Shown here: positions 36,471-45,844 of the stretch, in pieces
Numbering within the stretch: position 1 is the first letter of the stretch
How the letters are laid out: each line of letters begins with the position of its first letter
Source of the DNA: Emcibacteraceae bacterium
GTDB lineage: Bacteria; Pseudomonadota; Alphaproteobacteria; Sphingomonadales; Emcibacteraceae
Length of the DNA: 64,000 nucleotides
Reading direction: 5' to 3'
Assembly: GCA_041396985.1 (NCBI GenBank)
Contig: JAWKXO010000002.1
Span: 197,501-261,500, forward strand
Program-made: the position numbers and the translations under genes
Notes under the pieces: model-generated
Database searches by the model: none
What the model saw: only the letters and a program-made list of their open reading frames with translations
Told to the model about the DNA's origin: nothing

Positions 36471-36986
36471 ATGTCAGAGACTAATGAAAAAAACGAAGTT
36501 TCCAATGAAGGAAATTCTGAAGAAATTCAAATCAGTATTTTGGGCCAATATATAAAGGATCTTTCATTTGAAAACCCGACACCGGCACAAACCATTCAGA
36601 AGCTTGCAACAGAAAAGCCATCTATGAATATAAATGTAAATCTCAATGCTCAACAGCTCGCTGAAGAGATTTATGAAGTAGATCTGAAAATCACCGCAAC
36701 AGCCAAATCGGGTGAAGAAACAGCATTTGTTGCAGAACTTCTCTATTCCGGTCTATTCGGTATCAAAAATCTACCTGAGGATCAACTTCAGGGATTTTTA
36801 ATGGTTGAGGCGCCACGTCAGATATTCCCCTATGCCCGTCGCATACTCTCTGATGTAACCCGTGATGGTGGCTTCCCGCCTCTTATGCTTGAGCCGATTG
36901 ATTTTGCAGGGCTATATCATCAACAACTGCAGCAAGCTGCGGCGAAAAAAGGTAAAAAAAGCGAAGACGACGTAGTTGTAAACTAA
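36471..36986 (+). CDS. secB: Protein-export chaperone SecB
   Basis: 171 residues. SecB tetramers hold preproteins unfolded and deliver them to the SEC-C tail of SecA. The family core begins at about residue 21 (QISILGQYIKDLSFENP) and includes MNINVNLNAQQL, AELLYSGLFGI and APRQIFPYARRILSDVTRDG. A good Shine-Dalgarno sequence (AGGAAAAGG) precedes the ATG. A strong terminator follows. The duplicated SEC-C tail of SecA in this genome makes the partner protein of interest. Confidence 0.96.
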   Translation: MSETNEKNEVSNEGNSEEIQISILGQYIKDLSFENPTPAQTIQKLATEKPSMNINVNLNAQQLAEEIYEVDLKITATAKSGEETAFVAELLYSGLFGIKNLPEDQLQGFLMVEAPRQIFPYARRILSDVTRDGGFPPLMLEPIDFAGLYHQQLQQAAAKKGKKSEDDVVVN

Positions 36987-37012
36987 AAGCTGAAATTTAC
37001 GATATCGGAATT

Positions 37013-37040
37013 AAGGCCCTTAAAATTGAGGGCCTTTTTT
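37013..37040. terminator. Terminator between convergent secB and dnaQ
   Basis: AAGGCCCT (37013-37020) pairs perfectly with AGGGCCTT (37029-37036) around an eight-base loop, and is followed by a T run on the plus strand. It lies between the secB and dnaQ stop codons. Confidence 0.9.
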
Positions 37041-37049
37041 ATTACCATA

Positions 37050-37724
37050 CTACCAGAGCGAATTTTCTATTTTCCTGATAAAATCCTTATGTCTCTCCAG
37101 TTCCAGATCGCTGGCACTGTGGGGTCGTGGCTCCCGGAATGGGCGTTTTATTATAGTGTCGCCTGACTGAACTTCCGGTTTCTTATCGTTCTGAACTAGC
37201 CCAAGGCCGGTTTGCCGCCCGCCCATTAGTTCAAGATAAACTTCTGCGAGCAGTTCTGCATCGAGTAGGGCCCCGTGTTTTACACGGTTTGAGTTATCTA
37301 TGGAAAATCTTTTACAAAGTGCATCCAGTGTATTGTTGGCGCCTGGAAATTTACGTCTGGAAATAGCAAGAGTATCTACGGAGCGGCTTGCCGGATAAGG
37401 CGAAAAGCCGAGATTTTCCATTTCCCAATTGATAAACTTCATATCAAATTCCGCATTATGGGCCACCAAATTCATATCACCACAAAAATCCCTGAAATCT
37501 CCTGCAATTTCACTGAATGTCGGATGGTTTTTTAAAAACTCTGCACTCAGGCCATGAACCTGTTCAGCTGCGGCGGGCATATCACGTTCAGGATTTATAT
37601 AGACATGATAAACTTCACCGGTCGGAATATAGTCATCCACAACAACACAACCAATTTCAACAATCCGGTCGCCGTTAAAAGGGTCAAACCCTGTGGTTTC
37701 GGTATCAAATACAACTTCACGCAT
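37050..37724 (-). CDS. dnaQ: DNA polymerase III epsilon subunit (3'-5' proofreading exonuclease)
   Basis: 224 residues. DEDDh exonuclease motifs are present: FDTETTGFDP (D7, E9), NLVAHNAEFDMKF, and HGALLDAELLAEVYL near 160. It proofreads new DNA within the replicative polymerase core. The C-terminal tail (after about 180) is where DnaQ binds the alpha subunit. ATG overlaps the end of coaE by eight bases. Membership of the dnaQ-coaE-aroE-ppsR group next to the origin is typical. Confidence 0.95.
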   Translation of the reverse strand: MREVVFDTETTGFDPFNGDRIVEIGCVVVDDYIPTGEVYHVYINPERDMPAAAEQVHGLSAEFLKNHPTFSEIAGDFRDFCGDMNLVAHNAEFDMKFINWEMENLGFSPYPASRSVDTLAISRRKFPGANNTLDALCKRFSIDNSNRVKHGALLDAELLAEVYLELMGGRQTGLGLVQNDKKPEVQSGDTIIKRPFREPRPHSASDLELERHKDFIRKIENSLW

Positions 37725-38304
37725 TGAACTTCCTGATTTTCTCTATAATTTCCGTTACCTGCTTTTTAGCATAGGCCAATCCTTTATCTGTTTGAACAAT
37801 AAAATCAGCCCGCTTTCTTTTCTCCACGTCCGGCATTTGCTTCGCACTAATTTCAAGAAACCGTTTTTCGCTCATTCCGGGGCGCTTCAGAACCCTTTCT
37901 TTCTGTATATCCGGCGGCGCACTAACAACAACAACAAAATTACATTGATCCTGATAATTTTTTTCAAAAAGCAGCGGAATATCAAAAACAACAATGTCTG
38001 AATGCGCATTTTCCAGAAATGCCTGTCTCTTTCTTATCACCAAAGGATGTAAAATATTTTCCAGATTTTTGAGCGCAGCGTCATCGCCAAATACCTTATC
38101 CCCCAAACGCTTTCTGTCAATGTAATTACCGATCTTAACGCCGGGGAATTTTTCTTCCACCGCTTCCACCGCATTTCCGTCCGGACCAAGCAAATCATGC
38201 ACTGCAGCATCACTATCAAAAACAGGGATACCCAGTTCAGCAAAAATTTTTGCCGTTTCCGATTTACCCATTCCAATTGATCCGGTCAGACCAATAATTT
38301 TCAT
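37717..38304 (-). CDS. coaE: Dephospho-CoA kinase
   Basis: 195 residues. Last step of coenzyme A synthesis. The P-loop GLTGSIGMGKSETAK is at residues 5-19; the VFDSDAAVHDLL and DIPLLFE segments are family markers. Start overlaps the aroE stop (ATGA) and its end overlaps dnaQ, so the block is translated as one unit. Confidence 0.95.
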   Translation of the reverse strand: MKIIGLTGSIGMGKSETAKIFAELGIPVFDSDAAVHDLLGPDGNAVEAVEEKFPGVKIGNYIDRKRLGDKVFGDDAALKNLENILHPLVIRKRQAFLENAHSDIVVFDIPLLFEKNYQDQCNFVVVVSAPPDIQKERVLKRPGMSEKRFLEISAKQMPDVEKRKRADFIVQTDKGLAYAKKQVTEIIEKIRKFNA

Positions 38305-39146
38305 GAAATTGCCTTTAACAAAAATTGTTTAAGCCCATCATCCACTTCCGGCCGAATTCCAAACCATGCCTGAAAGCCGGGCACGGCCTGATGAAGAAGC
38401 ATGCCAAGGCCATCTACTGTGATATTGCCCCGCTCACGCGCTTTTTTTAAAAGAGATGTCTCCAACGGATTATACACAATGTCATAAACCACCGCCTGTT
38501 TTGGTAACTGGTCAAGCGGTAAATCAAGCGCTGGTTGCCCAGTCATCCCCAACGTGGTGACATTAACCAGCAAAGTCGTGCCTTTTAAGGCCATTTCGCG
38601 TTCTTCCCATGGAGTAACCTTAATTCTTTCATCACTAATTTCCGTTGCCAGCGCTTCTGCCCGGGACAATGTTCTGTTGGTTATGCGTATTTCAGGTGCG
38701 CCGTCATCAAGCAGGCTTACAAGAACAGCCCTGGCCGCACCGCCAGCTCCGATAATTACAATTGGTCCTTTATTTGAATCCCATCCTTCTACCGATTGTT
38801 TCAAATGGGTCAAAAAACCATATCCATCCGTATTAGTGCCGATCAATTTACCGTCATTATCAAAATAAACCGTATTAACAGCCCCAATTTTTGCAGCAAC
38901 ATCATCAACTTTATCGACAAGTTTAAGTACAGCTTCCTTATGAGGCAGCGTAATATTAACCCCACTTATGTTATTTTTCTTCAATCGGCCGATAAAATCC
39001 GCAAGCTCGTTTGCTGCAACATGAAAAGCGGCATAATCCCCTTTGATCCCATATTTTTTAAGCCAGTATCCATGAAGTTTTGGTGATAGGCTATGGGAAA
39101 TGGGATCACCAACAACCCCGGCTATTTTTATTTCTTTTTCTGACAC
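38301..39146 (-). CDS. aroE: Shikimate dehydrogenase (NADP+)
   Basis: 281 residues. Reduces 3-dehydroshikimate. The substrate site shows GDPISHSLSPKLHG and ITLPHKEAV (catalytic Lys); the NADP loop is IGAGGAARAVL, with the NRTLSRA motif. The start is GTG at 39146, overlapping the end of ppsR by 19 bases. In many Alphaproteobacteria maf lies between ppsR and aroE; here there is no room for it. Confidence 0.95.
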   Translation of the reverse strand: MSEKEIKIAGVVGDPISHSLSPKLHGYWLKKYGIKGDYAAFHVAANELADFIGRLKKNNISGVNITLPHKEAVLKLVDKVDDVAAKIGAVNTVYFDNDGKLIGTNTDGYGFLTHLKQSVEGWDSNKGPIVIIGAGGAARAVLVSLLDDGAPEIRITNRTLSRAEALATEISDERIKVTPWEEREMALKGTTLLVNVTTLGMTGQPALDLPLDQLPKQAVVYDIVYNPLETSLLKKARERGNITVDGLGMLLHQAVPGFQAWFGIRPEVDDGLKQFLLKAIS

Positions 39147-39964
39147 GCTGCTTTTTCTTCATCATATTTATTTTTGAGATTTATGATGGCCACCGACGTT
39201 TCCTCAATAGACCGTCTTGTTACATCAACAGTGGGCCAGCCCATCTTGCTAAAAAGCCTGCGGGCTTCCTTTACTTCCTCTTTGACAAGCTCTTCATCTA
39301 CATAATCGGTGGTTTTATCTTCCTGTAACATCAATAGCCGGTTTTTTCTAATCTGTACCAGACGGTCTACGCTATTAACAAGCCCGACAATAAATTTGTC
39401 TTTACACTGTTCAAGCTCAGGCGGAATTGGAAGCCCGGGCACAATTGGAATATTAGCCGCCTTATAACCACGGTTTGCCAGATAAATACAGGTTGGGGTT
39501 TTTGATGTCCGCGATACCCCGACCAGAATAATATCCGCGTCCATTAAATTCCCTGTTATCTGCCCGTCATCATGTGCCAATGTATATTGAATGGCATCAA
39601 TACGCTCAAAATAGACATCATCCATCTGATGCTGAAGTCCTGGTCGCTCGGTAGGTGTCTGGCCAAGATGATGACCCAATTCCCGAATTATACCCTGAAG
39701 AACAGATATATAAGGCCATTTATGGTTTTTACAGGCATCAACGAGAACTTTTTCAATTTCATGATCGACCAGGGTGAACATAACGATACCCGGATTTTCT
39801 TCAATTTCCGCAATCAGACGTTCCATATGTCTTGCCGTTCTGATCATCGGCCAGTAATGTTTAATGGGCTCTATCTTTGGAAACTGTACAAGGGAGGCTT
39901 TTGCAACCTGTTCCAGGGTATCACCCGTTGAATCGGAAACGAGATGAAGGTGTACTTTTGACAT
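39128..39964 (-). CDS. ppsR: Pyruvate phosphate dikinase/PEP synthase regulatory kinase-phosphorylase
   Basis: 278 residues, DUF299 family. These enzymes both phosphorylate (using ADP) and dephosphorylate (using phosphate) a threonine of pyruvate phosphate dikinase or PEP synthase. Marker segments are LVSDSTGDTLEQVAKA at the N-terminus, TLVDHEIEKVL and the nucleotide loop VGVSRTSKTPTCIYLANRG. Which target enzyme it controls is not shown here. First gene leftward of the probable origin, facing away from hemE. Confidence 0.93.
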   Translation of the reverse strand: MSKVHLHLVSDSTGDTLEQVAKASLVQFPKIEPIKHYWPMIRTARHMERLIAEIEENPGIVMFTLVDHEIEKVLVDACKNHKWPYISVLQGIIRELGHHLGQTPTERPGLQHQMDDVYFERIDAIQYTLAHDDGQITGNLMDADIILVGVSRTSKTPTCIYLANRGYKAANIPIVPGLPIPPELEQCKDKFIVGLVNSVDRLVQIRKNRLLMLQEDKTTDYVDEELVKEEVKEARRLFSKMGWPTVDVTRRSIEETSVAIINLKNKYDEEKAACQKKK

Positions 39965-40367
39965 TTAAAAAATATTCCATTCTTCATAAATTTTTGAATC
40001 AGGTGAATAGTGGGGATAAGATCACTTTTTTTCAATAAGTAAATATTCTGCACCCACAATTCATTTTTTGATCTAAGAGTTTTTAGCTTGTGTATAATTT
40101 TATTAAAGCAGATTTATAATTTTGTGAATTTTATATTTTTCTATCATTTTTTTCAGCATCACTATATGTATATGCCTAATTTTAATCGACTTATACGGTA
40201 ATTAAATTTTTATGATGAATTCGTTTTTCTGTTAACAATTAATGTAAATGCTGTGGATAAGATTTAATCCACAGTTTTCACAGGACCACTTAACAACTAC
40301 AATATTTATATATAAATATAATATAAGTAAAAAGAACCGTGAATAACTTTGACTTGGTATCCAATAT
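39965..40367. other. Probable chromosomal replication origin (oriC)
   Basis: 403-bp AT-rich gap between divergent ppsR and hemE, the place where oriC lies in Caulobacter. It contains a perfect DnaA box TGTGGATAA (40252-40260) arranged as an inverted pair with TAATCCACA (40265-40273); together CTGTGGAT and ATCCACAG form perfect 8-bp arms around an eight-base spacer (40251-40274). Two further boxes match at eight of nine bases: TGGGGATAA (40011-40019) and TGTGTATAA (40089-40097). An uninterrupted 25-base A/T run (40301-40325) is a good candidate for the unwinding element. No full TTAA-N7-TTAA CtrA site is seen. Gene orientation switches here. Confidence 0.82.
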
Positions 40368-41405
40368 ATGAGTACGAATAAACTTTTTATCCAGACGTTA
40401 AAAGGAACTCCAAATGATAGGGTCCCTTTCTGGTTTATGAGACAAGCAGGACGTTACCTCCCTGAATATATGAATCTTAGAAAAGAAGCGGGATCATTTT
40501 TAGATCTTTGCTATAACCCAGAATTTGCAACTGAAGTCACTCTTCAGCCATTAAGAAGATTTAATATGGATGCGGCCATATTATTTTCAGATATTCTTGT
40601 TGTTCCGCACGCGCTTGGACAGGATTTGGCATTCAGGGCAGGAGAAGGACCCGTTTTAACACCTGTTGATAATTTGGAAAAATTTAAAGCACTTTCAATG
40701 GAAGGCTTTCATGAACATTTAAGTCCTGTTTACCAGACCGTTTCCAATCTTTCAAAAAAACTGCCCGAACATGTTGCCTTAATTGGATTTGCTGGGGCAC
40801 CCTGGACAGTGGCAACTTATATGGTCAATGGTAAGGGTTCAAAAGATCAGGCAGAAACCCGGTTAATGGCCTATCAGGACCGAGAAACTTTTGAAAAAAT
40901 AATTGATCTTTTGGTTCAGTCTACGTCAGAATATTTAATCAGGCAGGTTGATCATGGTGCTGAAGCACTGCAGATTTTTGACAGCTGGTCAGGAACTTTG
41001 CCGGCAGATGAGTTTATTAAATGGTGTATAGAGCCAATGCAGAAGATTGTTAACAATATCAGGGCAGTGCATCCGGAAATTCCGATTATCGGCTTCCCAA
41101 AAGGGGCAGGAGCAAAAATCAGAAATTATGTGAATAAAACCAAGGTTGATGGTGTAAGTATAGATACTTCCACGTCTACATCCTGGGTTAGAAATGTCAT
41201 TCAGCCTTTATGCACCGTGCAGGGGAACCTGGACCCGTTGCTTCTGGTTTCCGGTGGGGTAGCCCTGGAAAAAGCGGTTTATCACATTCTTGACCATTTA
41301 AAAGAGGGACCACATATCTTTAATCTGGGGCATGGCATTGTTCCACAGACGCCCCCTGAAAATGTTAAGCTTGTTTCTGACATCATTTTAAATTACCGAA
41401 GGTAA
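40368..41405 (+). CDS. hemE: Uroporphyrinogen decarboxylase
   Basis: 345 residues. Converts uroporphyrinogen III to coproporphyrinogen III in heme synthesis. The N-terminal PFWFMRQAGRYLPEY is the catalytic signature with the invariant arginines; ILFSDILVVPHALG and GFAGAPWTVATYM follow, and NLGHGIVPQTPPE is at the C-terminus. The start has no strong Shine-Dalgarno sequence. First rightward gene beside the origin; hemH begins two bases after its stop codon. Confidence 0.97.
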   Translation: MSTNKLFIQTLKGTPNDRVPFWFMRQAGRYLPEYMNLRKEAGSFLDLCYNPEFATEVTLQPLRRFNMDAAILFSDILVVPHALGQDLAFRAGEGPVLTPVDNLEKFKALSMEGFHEHLSPVYQTVSNLSKKLPEHVALIGFAGAPWTVATYMVNGKGSKDQAETRLMAYQDRETFEKIIDLLVQSTSEYLIRQVDHGAEALQIFDSWSGTLPADEFIKWCIEPMQKIVNNIRAVHPEIPIIGFPKGAGAKIRNYVNKTKVDGVSIDTSTSTSWVRNVIQPLCTVQGNLDPLLLVSGGVALEKAVYHILDHLKEGPHIFNLGHGIVPQTPPENVKLVSDIILNYRR

Positions 41406-41407
41406 GA

Positions 41408-42379
41408 ATGCGTAAAAAAACAGCGATTATCATGTTTAACCTTGGTGGGCCAGACAGTCTTGAGGCTGTAAAACCATTTTTATTTAATCTTTTTTATGAT
41501 CCTGCCATTATAACGGTGCCAAATCCGTTTCGCTGGATTATTGCAAAAATAATTTCTTCCCGTCGTACGCCAATTGCCCAGGATATTTATCGGCAAATCG
41601 GCAATAAATCACCAATTCTGGAAGAAACAGAAAAGCAACGTTTTGCCCTTGAAAATAAATTGAATGAAAATCCGGATAATAATTCTGAATATAAATGTTT
41701 TATTTTTATGCGCTACTGGCATCCTTTTGCCAGAGAAACAGCGATAGAGGTAAAGGCATATGATCCGGATCAGATAATATTATTGCCGCTTTATCCGCAA
41801 TATAGTGTCACAACAACGGGGACAGGACTGATTGAATGGAACAAGTCTGCTAAAATTGCAGGTCTTAATGTTCCCTATAGCGTTGTTAAAGATTATCCAG
41901 ACCATGATTTTTTCATAAAAGCCATGGCAGATCTGATAAGATCGAATTTGGTCGATATTAAGGATAAGTCTGAATACAGGTTGCTTCTTTCAGCGCATGG
42001 GCTGCCCAAAAAAACAATTGAAGCGGGAGACCCGTATCAGAGCCAGGTCGAAATTACGGGGGCTGCCTTAATGGAAGAACTGAAAAATGAAAAGCTTGAT
42101 CATATAATCTGCTATCAGAGTAGGGTTGGGCCATTGGAGTGGATCGGTCCTTCCACGGAAGATGAGATTGAAAGGGCAGCGCTAGATAAAAAAAATATTA
42201 TCATGGTTCCAATTGCCTTTGTCTCAGAACATTCAGAAACGCTCGTAGAGCTGGATATTGAATATAAAGAGCTGGCAGAGGAGGTTGGTGTTAAAGATTA
42301 TATACGTATTGATACGGTTTCTGATAATCCGACATTTATTGACGGACTTTCAAAGCTAGTTCAAAAGCATATGAAATAG
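41408..42379 (+). CDS. hemH: Ferrochelatase
   Basis: 323 residues. Inserts iron into protoporphyrin IX. The catalytic histidine is in LLSAHGLPKKTIEAGD and the conserved glutamate in FVSEHSETLVELDIEY; YQSRVGPLEWIGPST is another hallmark. It directly follows hemE and is 17 bp ahead of hemJ, so three late heme steps are encoded in one operon. Confidence 0.97.
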   Translation: MRKKTAIIMFNLGGPDSLEAVKPFLFNLFYDPAIITVPNPFRWIIAKIISSRRTPIAQDIYRQIGNKSPILEETEKQRFALENKLNENPDNNSEYKCFIFMRYWHPFARETAIEVKAYDPDQIILLPLYPQYSVTTTGTGLIEWNKSAKIAGLNVPYSVVKDYPDHDFFIKAMADLIRSNLVDIKDKSEYRLLLSAHGLPKKTIEAGDPYQSQVEITGAALMEELKNEKLDHIICYQSRVGPLEWIGPSTEDEIERAALDKKNIIMVPIAFVSEHSETLVELDIEYKELAEEVGVKDYIRIDTVSDNPTFIDGLSKLVQKHMK

Positions 42380-42396
42380 GGGTTTTGGGATACTAA

Positions 42397-42858
42397 ATGT
42401 TTGAAAATATAGTGGATTTTCTGAGAGATGCATATTACTGGCTGTTAGCATTTCATATTATTTCGGTTATAAGCTGGATGGCGGGGATGTTTTATCTGCC
42501 GAGACTTTTCGTTTATCATACACGGTTAGAAGTGGGCAGTCCTGCATCGGAAATGTTTAAGGAAATGGAACGCAAACTAATGCGGATCATTATTAATCCG
42601 GCTATGACGGCAACCTGGATTTTCGGACTGGCTCTTTCCATAGGTCAGGATAGCTGGCACGCTGGAGGCTGGTTTTATATAAAATTTGCGGCAGTGGTGC
42701 TTATGAGCGGCTTTCATGGTTATTTATCAAAGTGGCGAAAAGCGTTTGAGAGGGACGAAAATATTCATCCTGAAAAATATTTTCGAATGATGAATGAAGT
42801 GCCCACTTTATTGATGATAATAATAGTTTTTATGGTTTTTATCAGACCATTTCAGTAA
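42397..42858 (+). CDS. hemJ: Protoporphyrinogen oxidase HemJ
   Basis: 153 residues with four predicted membrane spans. HemJ carries out the oxidation of protoporphyrinogen IX that hemG or hemY performs elsewhere. The conserved His in LLAFHIISVISWMAGMFYLP, the KWRKAFERDENIH loop and FRMMNEVPTLLMI match the family. Its place directly after ferrochelatase closes the pathway logic. Confidence 0.94.
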   Translation: MFENIVDFLRDAYYWLLAFHIISVISWMAGMFYLPRLFVYHTRLEVGSPASEMFKEMERKLMRIIINPAMTATWIFGLALSIGQDSWHAGGWFYIKFAAVVLMSGFHGYLSKWRKAFERDENIHPEKYFRMMNEVPTLLMIIIVFMVFIRPFQ

Positions 42859-43009
42859 TTTTAAAAATCCTCTTTGCTAATTTTGGAAAATGTCGTATTA
42901 TGAGAGCTTCAGTTGTATCGTCTGATGCGACATCTTCTATTTTTATATCAACTTATTGACCTTCTATAAAAAATACTCCTAATTTTTTCAAACTGTTTGG
43001 ATATCTATA

Positions 43010-44266
43010 ATGAATTTATTGGACCTTAAAAAGAAAGCCCCGGGCGAACTTTTGGATTTGGCCGAAGAAAATAATGTCGAAAATGCCAGCAATATGCGCA
43101 AGCAGGACATGATGTTTGCAATTTTAAAGGCACTGGCTGCAAGAAATGAAGAAATAACTGGTGGTGGTGTCGTTGAAGTGCTGCAGGATGGTTTTGGCTT
43201 TTTAAGGTCTCCTGAATCAAATTATCTTCCTGGCCCAGATGATATTTATGTCAGCCCGAGCCAGATTAAAAGATTTGGATTAAGAACAGGGGATACGGTT
43301 GAAGGACATATTCGTGCGCCGAAAGACGGCGAACGTTATTTCGCCCTTTTAAAGGTCTCACAGGTAAATCATAAAGATACCGAAGCTGGAAAACATAAAG
43401 TACATTTTGACAGTCTGACCCCTCTCCATCCTGACCGGAAATTCAAGCTGGATAGGGATGATCCGACTTTAAAGGATAAATCAACACGGGTTATTGATCT
43501 TGTCGCCCCAATCGGCTTTGGTCAGCGAGCCGTTATTGTGGCCCCACCCCGAACCGGTAAAACGGTGCTGATGCAAAATATTGCCCATGCCATTAAAGAA
43601 AACCATCCTGATGTATTTTTGATTGTGCTTCTTATTGATGAGAGACCGGAAGAGGTCACGGACATGAGACGGTCGGTTAAAGGTGAAGTGGTAAGTTCAA
43701 CATTTGATGAGCCGGCAAGCCGCCACGTACAAGTTGCTGAAATGGTAATAGAAAAAGCAAAAAGACTTGTAGAAAATAAATATGATGTTGTTATTCTTCT
43801 GGATAGTATTACACGTTTGGCGCGTGCTTATAACACTGTTATTCCTAGCTCAGGTAAAGTTCTTACCGGTGGTGTTGATGCCAATGCCCTTCAAAGACCG
43901 AAACGATTTTTTGGGGCAGCCCGTAATATTGAAGAGGGTGGTTCACTGACAATTATTGCAACAGCCCTTATTGATACCGGGAGCCGTATGGATGAGGTTA
44001 TCTTTGAAGAATTTAAGGGCACTGGTAACTCTGAAATTGTGCTTGATCGTAAGGTCAGTGATAAAAGGATTTTTCCGGCTATTGATATTACGAAGTCGGG
44101 AACCAGGAAAGAAGAGCTTCTGCTTGATCCGGGTACATTGGCAAAAATGTACGTTTTACGCCGGATATTGATGCCAATGGGATCTGTTGATGCGATAGAA
44201 TTCCTGATCAATAAGCTAAAAGATACCAAGGATAATGAAGAGTTTTATAATTCAATGAATAATTAA
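43010..44266 (+). CDS. rho: Transcription termination factor Rho
   Basis: 418 residues. Hexameric RNA helicase that ends transcription. It has an N-terminal Rho_N helical domain, the RNA-binding cold-shock-like fold (EVLQDGFGFLRS, PDDIYVSPSQIKRFGL) and the ATPase with P-loop PPRTGKTVLMQ; the C-terminal LDRKVSDKRIFPAIDI is typical. A 151-bp leader separates it from hemJ, which could allow autoregulation. Followed by a strong intrinsic terminator. Confidence 0.98.
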   Translation: MNLLDLKKKAPGELLDLAEENNVENASNMRKQDMMFAILKALAARNEEITGGGVVEVLQDGFGFLRSPESNYLPGPDDIYVSPSQIKRFGLRTGDTVEGHIRAPKDGERYFALLKVSQVNHKDTEAGKHKVHFDSLTPLHPDRKFKLDRDDPTLKDKSTRVIDLVAPIGFGQRAVIVAPPRTGKTVLMQNIAHAIKENHPDVFLIVLLIDERPEEVTDMRRSVKGEVVSSTFDEPASRHVQVAEMVIEKAKRLVENKYDVVILLDSITRLARAYNTVIPSSGKVLTGGVDANALQRPKRFFGAARNIEEGGSLTIIATALIDTGSRMDEVIFEEFKGTGNSEIVLDRKVSDKRIFPAIDITKSGTRKEELLLDPGTLAKMYVLRRILMPMGSVDAIEFLINKLKDTKDNEEFYNSMNN

Positions 44267-44281
44267 AATACACTTGATTTC

Positions 44282-44311
44282 AAAAGGCCCGAAAGATCGG
44301 GCCTTTTTTTT
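44282..44311 (+). terminator. Terminator after rho
   Basis: GGCCCGA (44286-44292) pairs perfectly with TCGGGCC (44297-44303) around a four-base loop, extended by flanking A and T runs, with eight T residues after the stem. Confidence 0.93.
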
Positions 44312-44374
44312 ATTGGTGGAATTTTTTATTTTTCTCTGCTTTAATCATAAAAAAAGTAATTGGGATGATTTTAT

Positions 44375-45838
44375 ATGTCAGAAAGTATCGAACGCGAACC
44401 AAGTTTTATTGATGCCCTTATTCCGGTCATTGCACTGGTCAGTATGCTGAGCATGTCCGTTTATTTGTACGGGGATGAGTCGTCAAGTGGTGCCAATCAG
44501 ATAGCCCTTATCATGGCGGGCTGTGTCGCCCTTATCATTGGTGTAAAGAACGGCCATATCTGGCGTGATGTTGAAAAGGCCATTGCCCATGGAATTTCGA
44601 ATACATTTGGTGCCATTCTTATACTTATGGCTGTAGGCATGCTGATCGGGTCATGGATATTGGCTGGGACGGTTCCGGCCATGATTTATTACGGACTTCA
44701 GATAATTAATCCCAATATATTTTATTTTACCGCCTGTATATTAAGCTCAATTGCAGCCATCAGTATTGGCAGCAGCTGGACTGTGGCAAGTACTATTGGT
44801 ATTGGTCTGATGGGAATTGCTTCCGGACTTGGATTGGAGCCTGAAATAACGGCCGGGGCGATCATATCGGGAGCTTATTTTGGTGATAAAATGTCACCCC
44901 TTTCGGATACAACAAATCTTGCCCCGGCTGTTGCGGGAACCGATCTATTTACGCATATCAGGCATATGGTCTGGACAACATTCCCTTCAATTACGATTGC
45001 CATTACTCTTTATTTAATTATCGGTTTTACCAGTGATATCAATTCAGATACTGTTGATTTAAGTGGTCAGCTTGATCTGATCAGAAGTAATTTTACGATA
45101 GGGGTATATCTATTATTTCCGCTTGTTGTCGTGTTTGCGCTTGCGGTTAAAAAGAACCCTGCTTTCCCAACTTTGGTGATTGGTACTCTTACAGGCGTTA
45201 TAATGGCGCTTATTTTTCAGCAGGATGTGATTGATCGGTTTGCTGGTGCCAATGGTCATAGTGAAATTGTGGTTTTGCTTGATGGTGTATGGCGTTCATT
45301 ATTTGCAGGATATACAGCAAATACCGGTAATACGGCTATGGACGAGCTTCTGACACAGGGGGGAATGGCCGGAATGCTGGATACAATCTGGCTTATTATG
45401 TGTGCGATTACCTTTGGATCAATAATGGAAAAATTCGGTCTTTTAAAAAGGCTTGTAATCGGTCTTGTCAGTATGGCCCATTCGACCGGTTCATTGATTT
45501 TGGTTACTGCTTTGACGTGCATTGGTACAAATATTCTTGCTGGGGACCAGTATATTTCTATTGTGCTTCCAGGCCGCATGTATCGGCTTGAATTCAAAAG
45601 AAGGGGACTGGCCGCTAAAAACCTGTCCCGTGCACTCGAGGATACGGGAACCGTCACTTCGGTGCTGGTGCCATGGAATACCTGTGGTGCATTTTTCTCC
45701 AGTACGCTGGGCATAGCAACATTTGCATATCTTCCCTATTGCTTCTTTAATCTGACCAGTCCTGTGGTGTCGGTATTATATGGAATGTATAATATAAAAA
45801 TAGCACCGATTGATCCTGAAGAAGTTTTAGCGGAATAG
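44375..45838 (+). CDS. NhaC-family Na+/H+ antiporter
   Basis: 487 residues with about a dozen hydrophobic segments. The family signature GAYFGDKMSPLSDTTNLAP is present near residue 167, and TCIGTNILAGDQYISIVLPG and VPWNTCGAFFSSTLG match later conserved parts. It probably exchanges sodium (or another cation or solute) for protons across the inner membrane, which would suit a saline habitat; substrate is inferred. It lies between rho and mnmE, genes that are often adjacent in related genomes. Tail to tail with the alkyltransferase gene, six bases apart. Confidence 0.9.
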   Translation: MSESIEREPSFIDALIPVIALVSMLSMSVYLYGDESSSGANQIALIMAGCVALIIGVKNGHIWRDVEKAIAHGISNTFGAILILMAVGMLIGSWILAGTVPAMIYYGLQIINPNIFYFTACILSSIAAISIGSSWTVASTIGIGLMGIASGLGLEPEITAGAIISGAYFGDKMSPLSDTTNLAPAVAGTDLFTHIRHMVWTTFPSITIAITLYLIIGFTSDINSDTVDLSGQLDLIRSNFTIGVYLLFPLVVVFALAVKKNPAFPTLVIGTLTGVIMALIFQQDVIDRFAGANGHSEIVVLLDGVWRSLFAGYTANTGNTAMDELLTQGGMAGMLDTIWLIMCAITFGSIMEKFGLLKRLVIGLVSMAHSTGSLILVTALTCIGTNILAGDQYISIVLPGRMYRLEFKRRGLAAKNLSRALEDTGTVTSVLVPWNTCGAFFSSTLGIATFAYLPYCFFNLTSPVVSVLYGMYNIKIAPIDPEEVLAE

Positions 45839-45844
45839 TCAAAT

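Noticed and set aside
42899..42961. Short open frame in the rho leader as a regulatory leader peptide
   Set aside because: About 16 codons, no ribosome-binding site and no recognisable leader sequence.
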